From: Rubrivivax sp.
GTDB taxonomy: Bacteria; Pseudomonadota; Gammaproteobacteria; Burkholderiales; Burkholderiaceae_C
NCBI GenBank assembly: GCA_021297985.1
Contig: JAJTGU010000032.1
Location: 1-40,816 of the forward strand
Length of the DNA: 40,816 bases
Reading direction: 5' to 3'
Shown here: in pieces, positions 17,856 to 28,241 of the stretch
Numbering within the stretch: position 1 is the stretch's first letter
Layout: each line of letters begins with the position of its first letter
The notes under the pieces: generated by a model
The model's database searches: none
What the model saw: only the letters and a program-made list of their open reading frames with translations
Told to the model about the DNA's origin: nothing
Program-made: the position numbers and the translations under genes

Positions 17856-18832
17856 ATGTCCACCGTTCCCTTGCGTGCGCTCGGCGCCGTTGTGGAAGAC
17901 CGCGAGCCGCCACCCGCCACGGCCGCTGCGGCCAACACGGCACCTGCCTTGGTCGTGGTGCCCGGGGCCGCTGCAGGCACTCCGGTACTGAGCGCGCCTG
18001 CACGGAGAGCATCGGAGCCCGGCGCCGCAGCACGACTGGTGGGTGCGATACGCGCGCAGGCCACGGCGCTGCTGCTGGGCGTTTGTTCCCTGGGTGCGCT
18101 GGTGTTGTTCTGGCATCTGGCCACCACCTACCGCTGGGACTTCTATATCCGCTTCACCAACCTGCCCACGCCGCTGGAGGTCGCCACGCAGTTCGGCCTG
18201 GCGATGGACAACCCCAAGTTCCTCACCAACGTGGGCATGAGCCTGCGCCGCATCGCGATCGGCTTTGCTGTTGCGACGCTGCTGGGTGTCGCCCTGGGCC
18301 TGGCCATCGGCCGCTACAAGCTGCTGCGGCAGTTGATGTTTCCGGCCGTCGAGGCGCTGCGTCCCATCCCGGCCATCGCCTGGGTGCCGATCTCCATCAT
18401 GCTGTGGCCCGACAACGAGGTGAGCATCGTCTTCATCACGTTCATCGGCGCCTTCTTCCCGATCCTGCTCAACACCGTGGCCGGTGTACAGGCGGTGGAC
18501 GCGGTGCTGCTGCGGGCCGGCCAGTGCCTGGGCGCCCGCGAGCCACAACTGATGTGGCATGTGGTGCTGCCGGGCGCGGCGCCGCAGGTCTTCACAGGTC
18601 TGGCGGTGGGCATGGGCGTGGCCTGGGTGTCGCTGATTGCCGCCGAGATGATCTCCGGTCAGTTCGGCGTGGGCTACTTCACCTGGGAGGCCTACTCGCT
18701 GATCAGCTATGCCGACATCGTGCTGGGCATGATCACCATCGGCGTGCTGGGCCTGGGCTGCAGCTGGCTCATCCGTGCCGCCAGCCGGCTGGCGCTGCCA
18801 TGGCTCGTCTACAGCAAACCTTCGGGCCGGAT

Positions 18833-18836
<4 letters not shown>
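17856..18836 (+). CDS. ABC transporter permease (SsuC/TauC-like)
   Basis: Hydrophobic helices plus EAA loop CLGAREPQLMWHVVLPGAAPQVFTGLAVGMGVAWVSLIAAEMI; in-frame ATG at 17856. Confidence 0.92.
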
Positions 18837-19741
<905 letters not shown>

Positions 19742-19831
19742 CCACGTCATCCGCCTGCAAGCGCCTGCAAGCGCCTTCAGTTGCGCGCTGCGGTTTCCAA
19801 CCCTGAATCTTCACTGCCGAAAGGTCCTTCC

Positions 19832-20815
19832 ATGCCGTCGATTCGCCGCCACTTGCTTGCCATCGCAATGAGCCTGATCGCGCTCGGCTTCGGCACCAGC
19901 GCGCTCGCGCAGGAGAAGCTGACGCTGGCGCAGAACCGGTCGCCCATCTCGGGTGTTTCCATCGTCGCCAAGCAGAAGAAGTTCTTCGAGAAGCACGGCC
20001 TGGACGTGACGGTGGCCAACTTCACCACCGGCAAACAGTGTCTGGATACGGTGGTCGGTGGGGGCGCGGACATCGCCACCACGGCCGAAGCCCCGACCAC
20101 CGCGGCGGCGATGTCAGGCCAGAAGATCGCCTTCCTGGCACGCACTCAGTACTCCGACTTGAAGACCCTCACAGCGGCCTCTGCCGGCATCAAGACCGCG
20201 CAAGACCTGAAGGGCAAACGCCTGGCCTTCACCGCCGGCACGGGCGGCGAGGTCTACACGATGTCGCTGCTCAAGAAAGCCGGTCTCGGCAAGGACGATG
20301 TGCAGCTCGTCAACCTGCGGCCCCAGGACATGGTCAATGCCATGGCCAGCGGCAGCATCGACGCCTACAACACCTGGGAGCCGCACATCAACAACGGCAA
20401 GAAGGCGCTGGGTGCCAAGGCAGCCGAGATCGACACCCGGGGCGTTTATGCCGAGACCTTCAACATCGTCGTCATGCAGGACCTGCTGGCCAAGCGCAGG
20501 CCCGTGGTCCTGGCCTTCATGCGTGCCTTGATCGAGGCCGAGGAGTGGATGAAGGCGAACCGTGAAGAGTCCATCGCCGTGGTGGCCGAGTTCGTCGGCA
20601 TGCCGCGTGAGGACCTCGCCGCCGTCTACGACAACTTCATCTACGAAGTGGTGCTGGATGACCGCACGCTCAACGTGCTGACGCAGCATGCCGCCTGGCG
20701 CTTGTCCAGCGGCAATGCACCCACCGGTGCCACGATGCCCGACTTCCGCAAGGTGATCGCGGCCGACGTGCTGAAGAGCATCGCCCCGGCGCGGGTGAAG
20801 GTGCCAGGCTTGTGA
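19832..20815 (+). CDS. ABC substrate-binding protein (SsuA/ThiY/NMT1-like)
   Basis: Signal peptide; GLDVTVANFTTGKQCLDTVVGGGADIATTAEAPTT; DLKGKRLAFTAGTGGEVY. Confidence 0.92.
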   Translation: MPSIRRHLLAIAMSLIALGFGTSALAQEKLTLAQNRSPISGVSIVAKQKKFFEKHGLDVTVANFTTGKQCLDTVVGGGADIATTAEAPTTAAAMSGQKIAFLARTQYSDLKTLTAASAGIKTAQDLKGKRLAFTAGTGGEVYTMSLLKKAGLGKDDVQLVNLRPQDMVNAMASGSIDAYNTWEPHINNGKKALGAKAAEIDTRGVYAETFNIVVMQDLLAKRRPVVLAFMRALIEAEEWMKANREESIAVVAEFVGMPREDLAAVYDNFIYEVVLDDRTLNVLTQHAAWRLSSGNAPTGATMPDFRKVIAADVLKSIAPARVKVPGL

Positions 20816-21552
20816 GCCGCGCGGCACGCTGGCTCTCGCTGCCGCTGTTCTTCGGGCTTTGGCAGGGGGTGTCGCTGTCAGGCTGGGTGAACCCGACCTT
20901 GTTTCCGCCGCCCACCGCCGTGCTGCAGGCGCTTTGGCTGTGGTTGACCGACGGGCCATTGCTGCGCGACCTGGGTATGAGCGTGTCGCGCATCGTGGTC
21001 GGCTTTGCTGCCGGCGCGCTGGTGGGTGTTGGCGTGGGCGTGCTCACCGGCTCGACGGCGCTGGCGGCGGCACTGCTCGCGCCCGTGTTCCAGTTGCTGC
21101 GGCCGATCCCACCGATTGCCTTCGTGCCCCTGGTCATCCTGTGGTTCGGCTTGTCCGAATGGGGCAAGTGGTTCCTGGTGTTCTGGGGCGTCTTCTTCAC
21201 CGTGTGGGTGGCCACGCACCTGGGCATCCAGCGGGTCGATCCGATCTGGATGCGGGCGGCGCAGTGCCTGGGCGCGCCACGTCGCGCGCAGATGTTGCAG
21301 GTGATGCTGCCGGCGGCGCTGCCCACCATCCTCGTGGGTCTTCGCACCGCGGTCAGTGTCTCCTTCTACACCCTGGTGGCGGCCGAGCTGGCGGGCACGT
21401 TTTCGGGCGTGGCTTACCGCATCGAGATCGCGCATCAGAACATGCAGACGGCCCAGATGATGGGTGGGCTGCTGGTGTTGGGTGCCTTGTCTTCGCTGGC
21501 CGACAAGGGCTTTGCTGCGCTGTCGCGCCGCTGGGTGTGGTGGCAAGGATGA
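20812..21552 (+). CDS. ABC transporter permease (SsuC-like)
   Basis: EAA loop AQCLGAPRRAQMLQVMLPAALPTILVGLRTAVSVSFYTLVAAEL; GTG start overlapping previous stop. Confidence 0.92.
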   Translation: MSRAARWLSLPLFFGLWQGVSLSGWVNPTLFPPPTAVLQALWLWLTDGPLLRDLGMSVSRIVVGFAAGALVGVGVGVLTGSTALAAALLAPVFQLLRPIPPIAFVPLVILWFGLSEWGKWFLVFWGVFFTVWVATHLGIQRVDPIWMRAAQCLGAPRRAQMLQVMLPAALPTILVGLRTAVSVSFYTLVAAELAGTFSGVAYRIEIAHQNMQTAQMMGGLLVLGALSSLADKGFAALSRRWVWWQG

Positions 21553-22910
21553 GCATCGAAACGGGTTTCCAGGCCGTGCGTGCAGCGCTGGCCCAAGAGC
21601 GTGTGTCGCCAGAGGGTCGGGTGGACGCTGCGCTGCAGCGCATTGCCGCCTGGCCCGACCCGCATGTCTGGCTGCACCTGGCCCCGCGTTCTGCGCTGAT
21701 GGCCCGTGCCGCCGCACTGCGCGCGGGGCCGGACAAACCGCTGCATGGGCTGCTGTTCGGGGTGAAGGACAACATCGACGTGGCCGGGATGCCGACCACC
21801 GCAGCCTGCCCCGACTATGCCTATGCGCCACGGGTCTCGTCACCGGCGGTGCAGCAGTTGGAGGCCGCCGGCGCCCTGTGCCTGGGCAAGCTGAACATGG
21901 ACCAGTTTGCCAACGGCCTGGTCGGCAGGCGTGGGCCCACGCCGTGCCGCAATGCGTTCAGTGCGGACCACATACCGGGGGGCTCCAGTTCCGGCTCGGG
22001 CGTGGCGGTGGCGGCCCACATGGTCGACTTCGCGCTGGGCACCGACACCGGCGGCTCCGGGCGCGTGCCCGCTGCCTTGAACAACGTGGTCGGGCTCAAG
22101 CAATCGGTCGGCCTGGTCAGCAACCGCGGCTCGGTGGCGGTGAACCGCACGCTGGACTGCATCAACCCCTATGCGCTGAGCTGTGGCGACGCGCTGGAAG
22201 TGCTGCAGACCATCCGCGGCTACGACCCGCAGTCCTACTTCTCGCGGCCCGAGGCCGGCGCCTTGGCCCTGGTACACGCGCCCATCCAGCGCTTCCGCTT
22301 TGCGGTGCCCAGGGCATCGCAACTGGAGTTCTTCGGCGACGCACTGGCCGAAGCCCAGTACCACCTGGCCCTGGCCCGCCTGCAGGTCATGGGCGGCGAG
22401 CGTGTGGAGATCGACTTCTCACCGTACCTGGAGGCCGGTCGCCTGCTCTTCTTTGGCCCGTGGATCGCCGAACGATTCCTGGTGGTGCGCGACTTCTTTC
22501 GTCGCAGCCCGGGCAGCTTCCATCCGGTGACGCGGCAGATCTTCGAAACCGCCGACCGCTTCAGCGCCACCGAGGCCTTCGAGGCCTGGCATGCACTGGA
22601 TGCTCTCAAGCGCCAGGTCCGCGCGCAGCAGCAGGGCTTCGACGTGCTGGCCCTGCCCACGGTCGGCACGGTCTTCCGCGTCGATGCAGTGGCCGCCGAA
22701 CCCGTGCAGCTGAACACCCACAACGGCCGCTACACCTATTTCGTGAACCTGCTGGACCTGTGTGCCGTGGCCGTGCCCGCTGGGCTGCGTCCCGACGGCC
22801 TTCCGTTTGGCCTTCAGCTGGTGGCGCCCGCCCTGCACGACGCCATCGTGGTGCAGCTGGCAGCGCAGTTCCAGGCCGCCCACGGGCAGCCCGCCGGCTT
22901 GGTCTTCTGA
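21549..22910 (+). CDS. Amidase-signature hydrolase, allophanate-hydrolase (AtzF amidase-domain)-like
   Basis: GVKDNIDVAG (Lys), IPGGSSSGSGVAVA (cis-Ser), GTDTGGSGRVPAALNNVVGLK (Ser), TLDCINPYAL; ATGA overlap with permease. Confidence 0.88.
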   Translation: MSIETGFQAVRAALAQERVSPEGRVDAALQRIAAWPDPHVWLHLAPRSALMARAAALRAGPDKPLHGLLFGVKDNIDVAGMPTTAACPDYAYAPRVSSPAVQQLEAAGALCLGKLNMDQFANGLVGRRGPTPCRNAFSADHIPGGSSSGSGVAVAAHMVDFALGTDTGGSGRVPAALNNVVGLKQSVGLVSNRGSVAVNRTLDCINPYALSCGDALEVLQTIRGYDPQSYFSRPEAGALALVHAPIQRFRFAVPRASQLEFFGDALAEAQYHLALARLQVMGGERVEIDFSPYLEAGRLLFFGPWIAERFLVVRDFFRRSPGSFHPVTRQIFETADRFSATEAFEAWHALDALKRQVRAQQQGFDVLALPTVGTVFRVDAVAAEPVQLNTHNGRYTYFVNLLDLCAVAVPAGLRPDGLPFGLQLVAPALHDAIVVQLAAQFQAAHGQPAGLVF

Positions 22911-22950
22911 CAGATCCGAACCCCGGTCCCCATCGCAAGGAAGTTGCAGC

Positions 22951-24231
22951 ATGACCCCCGAAATCGAAAACAAGATCATGGCCAGCATCACCGAGGCCGA
23001 CTGGCTGGCCTTGGCGCGCGAGCTGATCCCGGCCGGCCAACCCCGGGCCGAAAACCCGCTGGACCCCGACATGCCCCACGGCCATGAGGAAGGCATTGCC
23101 AACGCCGTGGCCGCTGAGTTGCAGGGCTATGGCCTGCCGGTCGAGCTGGTGGCCAAGCGCCCAGGTCGCCCCAATGTGATTGGCACCTGGGCTGGCACCG
23201 GCGGCGGGCCGGTGGTGATCCTGAACGACCACCTCGACACCTATCCCGCCGGCGACCCCGCCGACTGGACCGAGACCGGGGGCAATCCGTTTCACGCCAC
23301 CCGCAAGGGAGACTTTCTCTTCGCACGCGGCACGTCAGACACGCGTGGCAACCTGGCTTGCACGCTGCTGGCTGTCAAGGCTCTGATCCAGGCCGGCCTG
23401 AAGCCGCGTGGCACGCTGAAGTGCGTGTACACGGTCGACGAAGAAAAGGACGGACCTGACGGTTCGATCTTCCTGCTCGACGAGTGGGGGCTGAAAGGCG
23501 ATGTCGAGATCACCTGCGAGCCCACCGGCTGGACCCAGCCCGATGGCCGGTGGGGCATGGACATCGCCACCTCCAATTCGGGGCACTTTCTCGTCCAGCT
23601 CGAGGTGGTGGGCCAACAAGGTCATCTTTGGCGGCCGGACACGGCCGTAAACCCGATCGACAAGACCATGGGTCTGCTGGCCGCGTTCGGCAGCATGCGC
23701 TTCACCCACCAGCCGCCCGCCACCTATGGCGGCACGCCGCCTCGAGTGACCGCACTGCGCATCCAAGGCGGCGTCGCGCGCGAGATGCAGTTCACTCCCG
23801 GACGCTGCAGCACCGTACTGGGTCTGGTGGGCCTGGTCCCCGGAATGACGGCCGAATCCGTGATCGCCGACCTGCAGGCCGTGATCGCGACAGCCGCAGC
23901 GGCCGACTCCGAACTGCGGGCCACGGTCCGGCCGTACCCCGGCGCGCTGTTCGTGTCGGCCACTGCGGAGCAAGACCCGGCGGCGGAACCCGTCAAGGCG
24001 CTGAGCAAGGCTTACGCGCGGGTGGTGGGGAGCACACCCAGGCTCTACCGCAAGAACGCTTTCAACGACACGATCCGGTTCTCCGAGCGCGGCATCCCTG
24101 CGGTGACCTTTGGCCCGGGTGAAGACGGTTGGCCGCCGAAGAACGAGTACATCCGCATCGAGAAGTCCGTGGCCGCGACACGCATCCTGGCGCTGATGCT
24201 GATCGACCTGCTGGGCTGCGAGCCCACGTAG
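22951..24231 (+). CDS. M20-family (ArgE/DapE/YlmB-like) metallohydrolase
   Basis: VVILNDHLDTYPAG, FARGTSDTRGNLACTLLAVKAL, YTVDEEKDG, CEPTGWTQPDG, QQGHLWRPDTAVNPI, FGPGEDGWPPKNEYI. Confidence 0.88.
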   Translation: MTPEIENKIMASITEADWLALARELIPAGQPRAENPLDPDMPHGHEEGIANAVAAELQGYGLPVELVAKRPGRPNVIGTWAGTGGGPVVILNDHLDTYPAGDPADWTETGGNPFHATRKGDFLFARGTSDTRGNLACTLLAVKALIQAGLKPRGTLKCVYTVDEEKDGPDGSIFLLDEWGLKGDVEITCEPTGWTQPDGRWGMDIATSNSGHFLVQLEVVGQQGHLWRPDTAVNPIDKTMGLLAAFGSMRFTHQPPATYGGTPPRVTALRIQGGVAREMQFTPGRCSTVLGLVGLVPGMTAESVIADLQAVIATAAAADSELRATVRPYPGALFVSATAEQDPAAEPVKALSKAYARVVGSTPRLYRKNAFNDTIRFSERGIPAVTFGPGEDGWPPKNEYIRIEKSVAATRILALMLIDLLGCEPT

Positions 24232-24340
24232 ACCGGCAGGCCGCACTGCGGCAGGGCGCGCGCAACCGCTGCTGGTGCATCCCACCACTGGCGCTGAGCG
24301 TCAGCCACCCATCGCCGACGACTTGACCGGCGCCAGCCGC

Positions 24341-24356
24341 TGGCATGCCACTTGCA
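24341..24356 (+). promoter_or_regulatory. Sigma54 (-24/-12) promoter upstream of the third SBP
   Basis: TGGCATGCCACTTGCA; one mismatch versus TGGCACG-N4-TTGCW. Confidence 0.7.
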
Positions 24357-24361
24357 CTGCC

Positions 24362-24381
24362 CAACCTGTCATGACAAGTTG
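24362..24381 (+). promoter_or_regulatory. Candidate GntR operator 2
   Basis: CAACCTGTCATGACAAGTTG, 20-bp palindrome with a single mismatched pair, same spacing to the -12 GC as operator 1. Confidence 0.7.
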
Positions 24382-24429
24382 CACCAAGACGCGGCGCAAC
24401 ACCCCTTCCACCCAGTCTCGGAGTTCTCG

Positions 24430-25440
24430 ATGAAGCTTCTACTGTTGTCGTTGCTCAGTAGCCTGTTGCTGGCGTTCTCCGGCCACGGCCATGGCCAGAC
24501 GCGGCCGATCCGGATCGGCTTCCAGACAGGCGACATCAATGTCCTGCTGATGTATGCCTCCGGTGCGGGTCTTCTCAGCAAGCAAGGTCTTGAGGTCAAG
24601 ATGACGCCGTTTCCGGCCGGGCCGGCCATGCTGCCAGCGCTGGCGGCGGCGGAGATCGACATCGCATGGATGGGTGAATTCCCTGCGGTGACCGGCTATT
24701 CGAACGCCATGCCCATCGAGATACTGATGATGGAGCGGCTTGACTTCACCAACGTCCGTTTGGTGGCTGCGCCCAACTCCGGCATCACGAACGTACAAGG
24801 GCTCAAGGGCAAGCGGGTGGCGGTGTCGGTGGGCTCGACCAGTCACAACCATCTGTTGCGCGCACTGGCGCAAGCGGGCCTGAAGCAAGAGGATGTGACG
24901 CTGGTCAATCTGACTCCGGCCAACATGCCTCCAGCGTTCGTGGCGGGCCAGGTGGACGCTGCCTTCACGTGGGAGCCCAACATCGGGTTGATGGAAAAGG
25001 CCGGCGGCACGGTGATCGCCACCACGCGCAGCCTCGGCATGATCACCGGTGGCATCTGGGTGGCCCGCCAGGCGTTCACGCGTGAGAACCCGGAAACCGT
25101 GCAGGCCTTCCTGCGCGCATGGCGCGAGGCCCAGCGAGCCTACGCAGCGAACCCGCAACCCGTACGCCAGTTCGAGGCCAAGCGCGTGAATCAGACGCCT
25201 CAGGAGTTCGACGAGCTGATCGCGCGCCAGACGGCAAGTCACCCTTCGTTTGAAGCCCTGCTGACCGCCGACTTCATGGGCCCCCCGGGCCGTGAACTGG
25301 ATTCGCGCCTGATGAAGCACCTGCAAGGCATCGGCAACTTCCTGCTCGGCGAAAAGCGTGTCAATGCCCTGCCCTCTGACTGGACCCGACTGCTCAACAC
25401 GCAGCCGATTCAGACCTTCCTCGCCAACGAGAAGAAATGA
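24430..25440 (+). CDS. ABC substrate-binding protein (SsuA/NMT1-like)
   Basis: Signal peptide; RIGFQTGDINVLLMYASGAGLLSKQGLEVKMTPFPAGPAMLPALAAAEIDIAWMGEFP. Confidence 0.92.
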   Translation: MKLLLLSLLSSLLLAFSGHGHGQTRPIRIGFQTGDINVLLMYASGAGLLSKQGLEVKMTPFPAGPAMLPALAAAEIDIAWMGEFPAVTGYSNAMPIEILMMERLDFTNVRLVAAPNSGITNVQGLKGKRVAVSVGSTSHNHLLRALAQAGLKQEDVTLVNLTPANMPPAFVAGQVDAAFTWEPNIGLMEKAGGTVIATTRSLGMITGGIWVARQAFTRENPETVQAFLRAWREAQRAYAANPQPVRQFEAKRVNQTPQEFDELIARQTASHPSFEALLTADFMGPPGRELDSRLMKHLQGIGNFLLGEKRVNALPSDWTRLLNTQPIQTFLANEKK

Positions 25441-25453
25441 ACGGGGCCCCGTC

Positions 25454-26269
25454 ATGACGACCTGGGGCACCCCACCGGCAGCCGTCGGCGTGGCACACCC
25501 CAAGCCCGAGGTTGTGCGGCTTGAACGCGTCGGGCTCGACTTCGATGGACGCCCGGTGCTCAAGGACCTCTCGTTGTCCATCCGCCGAGACGAAGTGGTG
25601 TCGGTGCTGGGTCCGTCGGGCTGTGGCAAGACGACCTTGCTGAACATCGTGGCGGGCTTTCTGCAGGCCAGCAGCGGAGTCGCCTTGGCGAATGGGCGCG
25701 AGATCAGCGGGCCCGGGCCTGACCGCGGCGTGGTGTTCCAGTCGTACGCACTCTTCGATTGGATGACCGTGCAGGACAACATTGCGTTCTCGCTCAGCTG
25801 CGCGGGCCGGCCGCGTTCCGAACAACTCGAGGTCGCGCAGCAGATGGTGCAGTTGGTCGGCTTGACCGGCTTCGAGAAGGCCTACCCTTACCAGTTGTCG
25901 GGTGGCATGAAACAACGCTGCGGGCTGGCCCGGGTGCTGGCATCGAAGCCCAGCGTGATGCTGATGGACGAGCCCTTTGCCGCCGTCGACGTCCAGACGC
26001 GTGAGACCTTGCAAGAGGAGATCCTGCGCATCCAGGCCGCCACCGGGTGCACGATCGTCTTCATCACCCACAGCATCGAGGAGGCCGTGTTCCTGGGCCA
26101 CCGGATCCTGTTGATGCAGCGCGGCGGCTTCGGCGCCTTCAAGGAATACGCCGTTGAACTGCCCGAACCGCGCTCCAACCCCGAGAACCGGCTGCACGCC
26201 GAGTTCGTGCGCTTGCGCGGCGAGGTCTACCGCGACCTGCGCGCCTCCTATGCGGCGGAGGCGGCGTGA
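25454..26269 (+). CDS. ABC transporter ATP-binding protein (SsuB/TauB-like)
   Basis: GPSGCGKTTLLNIVAGF, LSGGMKQRCGLARVLA, VMLMDEPFAAVD. Confidence 0.95.
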   Translation: MTTWGTPPAAVGVAHPKPEVVRLERVGLDFDGRPVLKDLSLSIRRDEVVSVLGPSGCGKTTLLNIVAGFLQASSGVALANGREISGPGPDRGVVFQSYALFDWMTVQDNIAFSLSCAGRPRSEQLEVAQQMVQLVGLTGFEKAYPYQLSGGMKQRCGLARVLASKPSVMLMDEPFAAVDVQTRETLQEEILRIQAATGCTIVFITHSIEEAVFLGHRILLMQRGGFGAFKEYAVELPEPRSNPENRLHAEFVRLRGEVYRDLRASYAAEAA

Positions 26270-27051
26270 GTCCGGCTCTTCGTGCGCGCGCTCGCTACAT
26301 CGCACTGGCCGTGCTGTCGCCCCTTTGCCTTTTGGGGCTGTGGGTGCTGGCCACCAGCCAGGGCTGGGTGAAGTCGGTGCTCTTGCCGCCCCCGCAGGCG
26401 GTGCTGGCCAGCCTGACCGACATGGTCACGCAGGGCTACTCCGGCATCAGCCTTGCCAAGCATCTGGCCGCGAGCCTGACGCGCGTGGGGATCGCCTTCT
26501 TTGCGGGAGCGCTGCTGGGCGTGACGCTCGGCCTGTTGCGCGGCCGCGTGCCCGCCATCGACGCGTTGTTGCTGGTGCCCGCGGAGATGCTGAGGCCGAT
26601 ACCGCCACTGGGCCTCATCCCGTTGTTCATCCTGTGGTTCGGCATTGGCGAGCTGTCGAAGGTGCTGCTGATCTTTCTCTCGGTGTTCCTGATCATGATG
26701 GTCAACGCGCACGCCGGCGCGCGCAGCTGCCCGGCGGACCTGCTGCGTGCGGCTCAGTCGCTGGGGGCGAGCCGGATGCAGGTGTTCGTCCGGGTCGTGT
26801 TTCCGTCGGCGTTGCCGCAGATCACCACGGGCCTGCGCGTGGCCATGGGCACGGGTTTCTCGATCCTGGTGGCGTCGGAGTTGCTCGGTGGTGACCGAGG
26901 TCTGGGTTTCATCATCCTGGACGCCAGCAACTTCTTCCGCACGACGTATGTGTTTGCCGGCATCGTGGTCATCGGCGCCATCGGCCTGGCGTCCGATCGC
27001 CTGATTGCCTGGGCTGGCAGACGCCTCGTGCATTGGGACGGGCGGCGCTGA
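26266..27051 (+). CDS. ABC transporter permease (SsuC/TauC-like)
   Basis: EAA loop AQSLGASRMQVFVRVVFPSALPQITTGLRVAMGTGFSILVASELLGGDRGLGF; GTG overlapping ATPase stop. Confidence 0.92.
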   Translation: MSPALRARARYIALAVLSPLCLLGLWVLATSQGWVKSVLLPPPQAVLASLTDMVTQGYSGISLAKHLAASLTRVGIAFFAGALLGVTLGLLRGRVPAIDALLLVPAEMLRPIPPLGLIPLFILWFGIGELSKVLLIFLSVFLIMMVNAHAGARSCPADLLRAAQSLGASRMQVFVRVVFPSALPQITTGLRVAMGTGFSILVASELLGGDRGLGFIILDASNFFRTTYVFAGIVVIGAIGLASDRLIAWAGRRLVHWDGRR

Positions 27052-27053
27052 CC

Positions 27054-27344
27054 GTGGTTGTCCCAGTCGAGATCACCGACCACCGCCTGAGCGGCGTGCT
27101 CGAGATCACCTGGTCGGACGGCCAACACAGCCGCCTGCACCACGCCTTGCTGCGTGAACAGTGCCGGTGTGCCGCCTGTGAGCAGCAGCGCCGGCACGGG
27201 TCAGGCATCCCGCGCCCAGACCCGACTCTGAGGCTTGAGAGGGTCGAGCCCGTGGGCGAGCACGGGCTGAACCTCGCATTCAGCGACGGCCACGACCGGG
27301 GGATCTACCCTTGGGCCTACCTGCGCGAGCTCAGCGCACTCTGA
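27054..27344 (+). CDS. DUF971 (gamma-butyrobetaine-hydroxylase N-terminal-like) protein
   Basis: ITDHRLSGVLEITWSDGQHSRLHHALLREQCRCAACEQQ...FSDGHDRGIYPWAYLREL; ORF-track start 27033 overlaps permease, GTG at 27054 preferred. Confidence 0.85.
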   Translation: MVVPVEITDHRLSGVLEITWSDGQHSRLHHALLREQCRCAACEQQRRHGSGIPRPDPTLRLERVEPVGEHGLNLAFSDGHDRGIYPWAYLRELSAL

Positions 27345-27361
27345 CGAAGACCCCAAACACC

Positions 27362-28138
27362 ATGTCCAACACCGGCATCGAACGCGTGCTGAGCGTTCAC
27401 CACTGGAACGAAACCCTCTTCAGCTTCCGCACCACCCGCGACGCGGCGCTGCGCTTCCGCAACGGCCACTTCGTGATGCTGGGCCTGCCGGTCGAAGGCA
27501 AGCCGCTGCTGCGGGCCTACAGCGTGGCCAGCGCCAACCACGCGGAGTTCCTCGAATTCCTGAGCATCAAGGTGCCGGACGGCCCACTCACGTCGCGCCT
27601 GCAGCACCTGAAACCAGGCGACGATCTCATCGTCGGCCGCAAGCCGGTCGGCAGCCTGGTGGTGGACGACCTGCGGCCGGGACGCAATGTGTACCTGCTG
27701 TCCACCGGGACCGGATTGGCGCCCTTCATGAGCATCATCCAGGACCCCGACACCTACGAACGCTTCGAGAAGGTCGTGCTGATCCACGGCGTGCGTCAGG
27801 TCAGCGAACTGGCCTATGCCAACTTCATCGAACACGAGTTGCCCGCGAACGAATTCCTGGGCGAACTGGTGCGCGACAAGCTGGTGTACTACCCCACGGT
27901 CACGCGCGAGCCCTTTCGCCATCAGGGCCGGCTGACCGACGTGATCGAGTCGGGACGCCTCTTCACCGACACGGGACTGCCGCCGCTGGACCCCGAGCTC
28001 GACCGCGCCATGATCTGCGGCAGCGCCGCGATGCTCGCCGACACCAGCCGATTGCTCGACGCACGCGGCTTTCGCATCAGCCCGCGCCAGGGTGAACCGG
28101 GCGACTACGTGATCGAGCGCGCATTCGTCGAGAAGTAA
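27362..28138 (+). CDS. fpr: Ferredoxin-NADP(+) reductase
   Basis: RAYSVASANHAEFLEFLSIKVPDGPLTSRLQHL, LLSTGTGLAPFMSII, terminal GDYVIERAFVEK typical of Fpr. Confidence 0.93.
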   Translation: MSNTGIERVLSVHHWNETLFSFRTTRDAALRFRNGHFVMLGLPVEGKPLLRAYSVASANHAEFLEFLSIKVPDGPLTSRLQHLKPGDDLIVGRKPVGSLVVDDLRPGRNVYLLSTGTGLAPFMSIIQDPDTYERFEKVVLIHGVRQVSELAYANFIEHELPANEFLGELVRDKLVYYPTVTREPFRHQGRLTDVIESGRLFTDTGLPPLDPELDRAMICGSAAMLADTSRLLDARGFRISPRQGEPGDYVIERAFVEK

Positions 28139-28192
28139 CCGCGCCACCATGTCGCCATCAGGGCGGTGCCGACCGCGATGTTCTTCGTCGTT

Positions 28193-28220
28193 GACCTTGG
28201 GCTGCTGCGCGCCCCAGGTC
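28193..28220. terminator. Hairpin between convergent genes (no clear U-tract)
   Basis: GACCTTGGG (28193-28201) / CCCCAGGTC (28212-28220), 8 of 9 pairs. Confidence 0.3.
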
Positions 28221-28241
28221 GGTGTTGCAAGGCTCAGTTCT

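Noticed and set aside
25441-25452. Perfect 12-bp palindrome ACGGGGCCCCGT between SBP and ATPase genes
   Set aside because: GC-only core in a high-GC genome, no loop for a hairpin, not associated with a promoter; probably chance or a minor translational element
25451-25458. GTCATGAC (core of the operator palindrome) at the start codon of the third-set ATPase
   Set aside because: Only 8 bp, expected about once by chance in a window this size, and lacks the ACCTG/CARGT flanks
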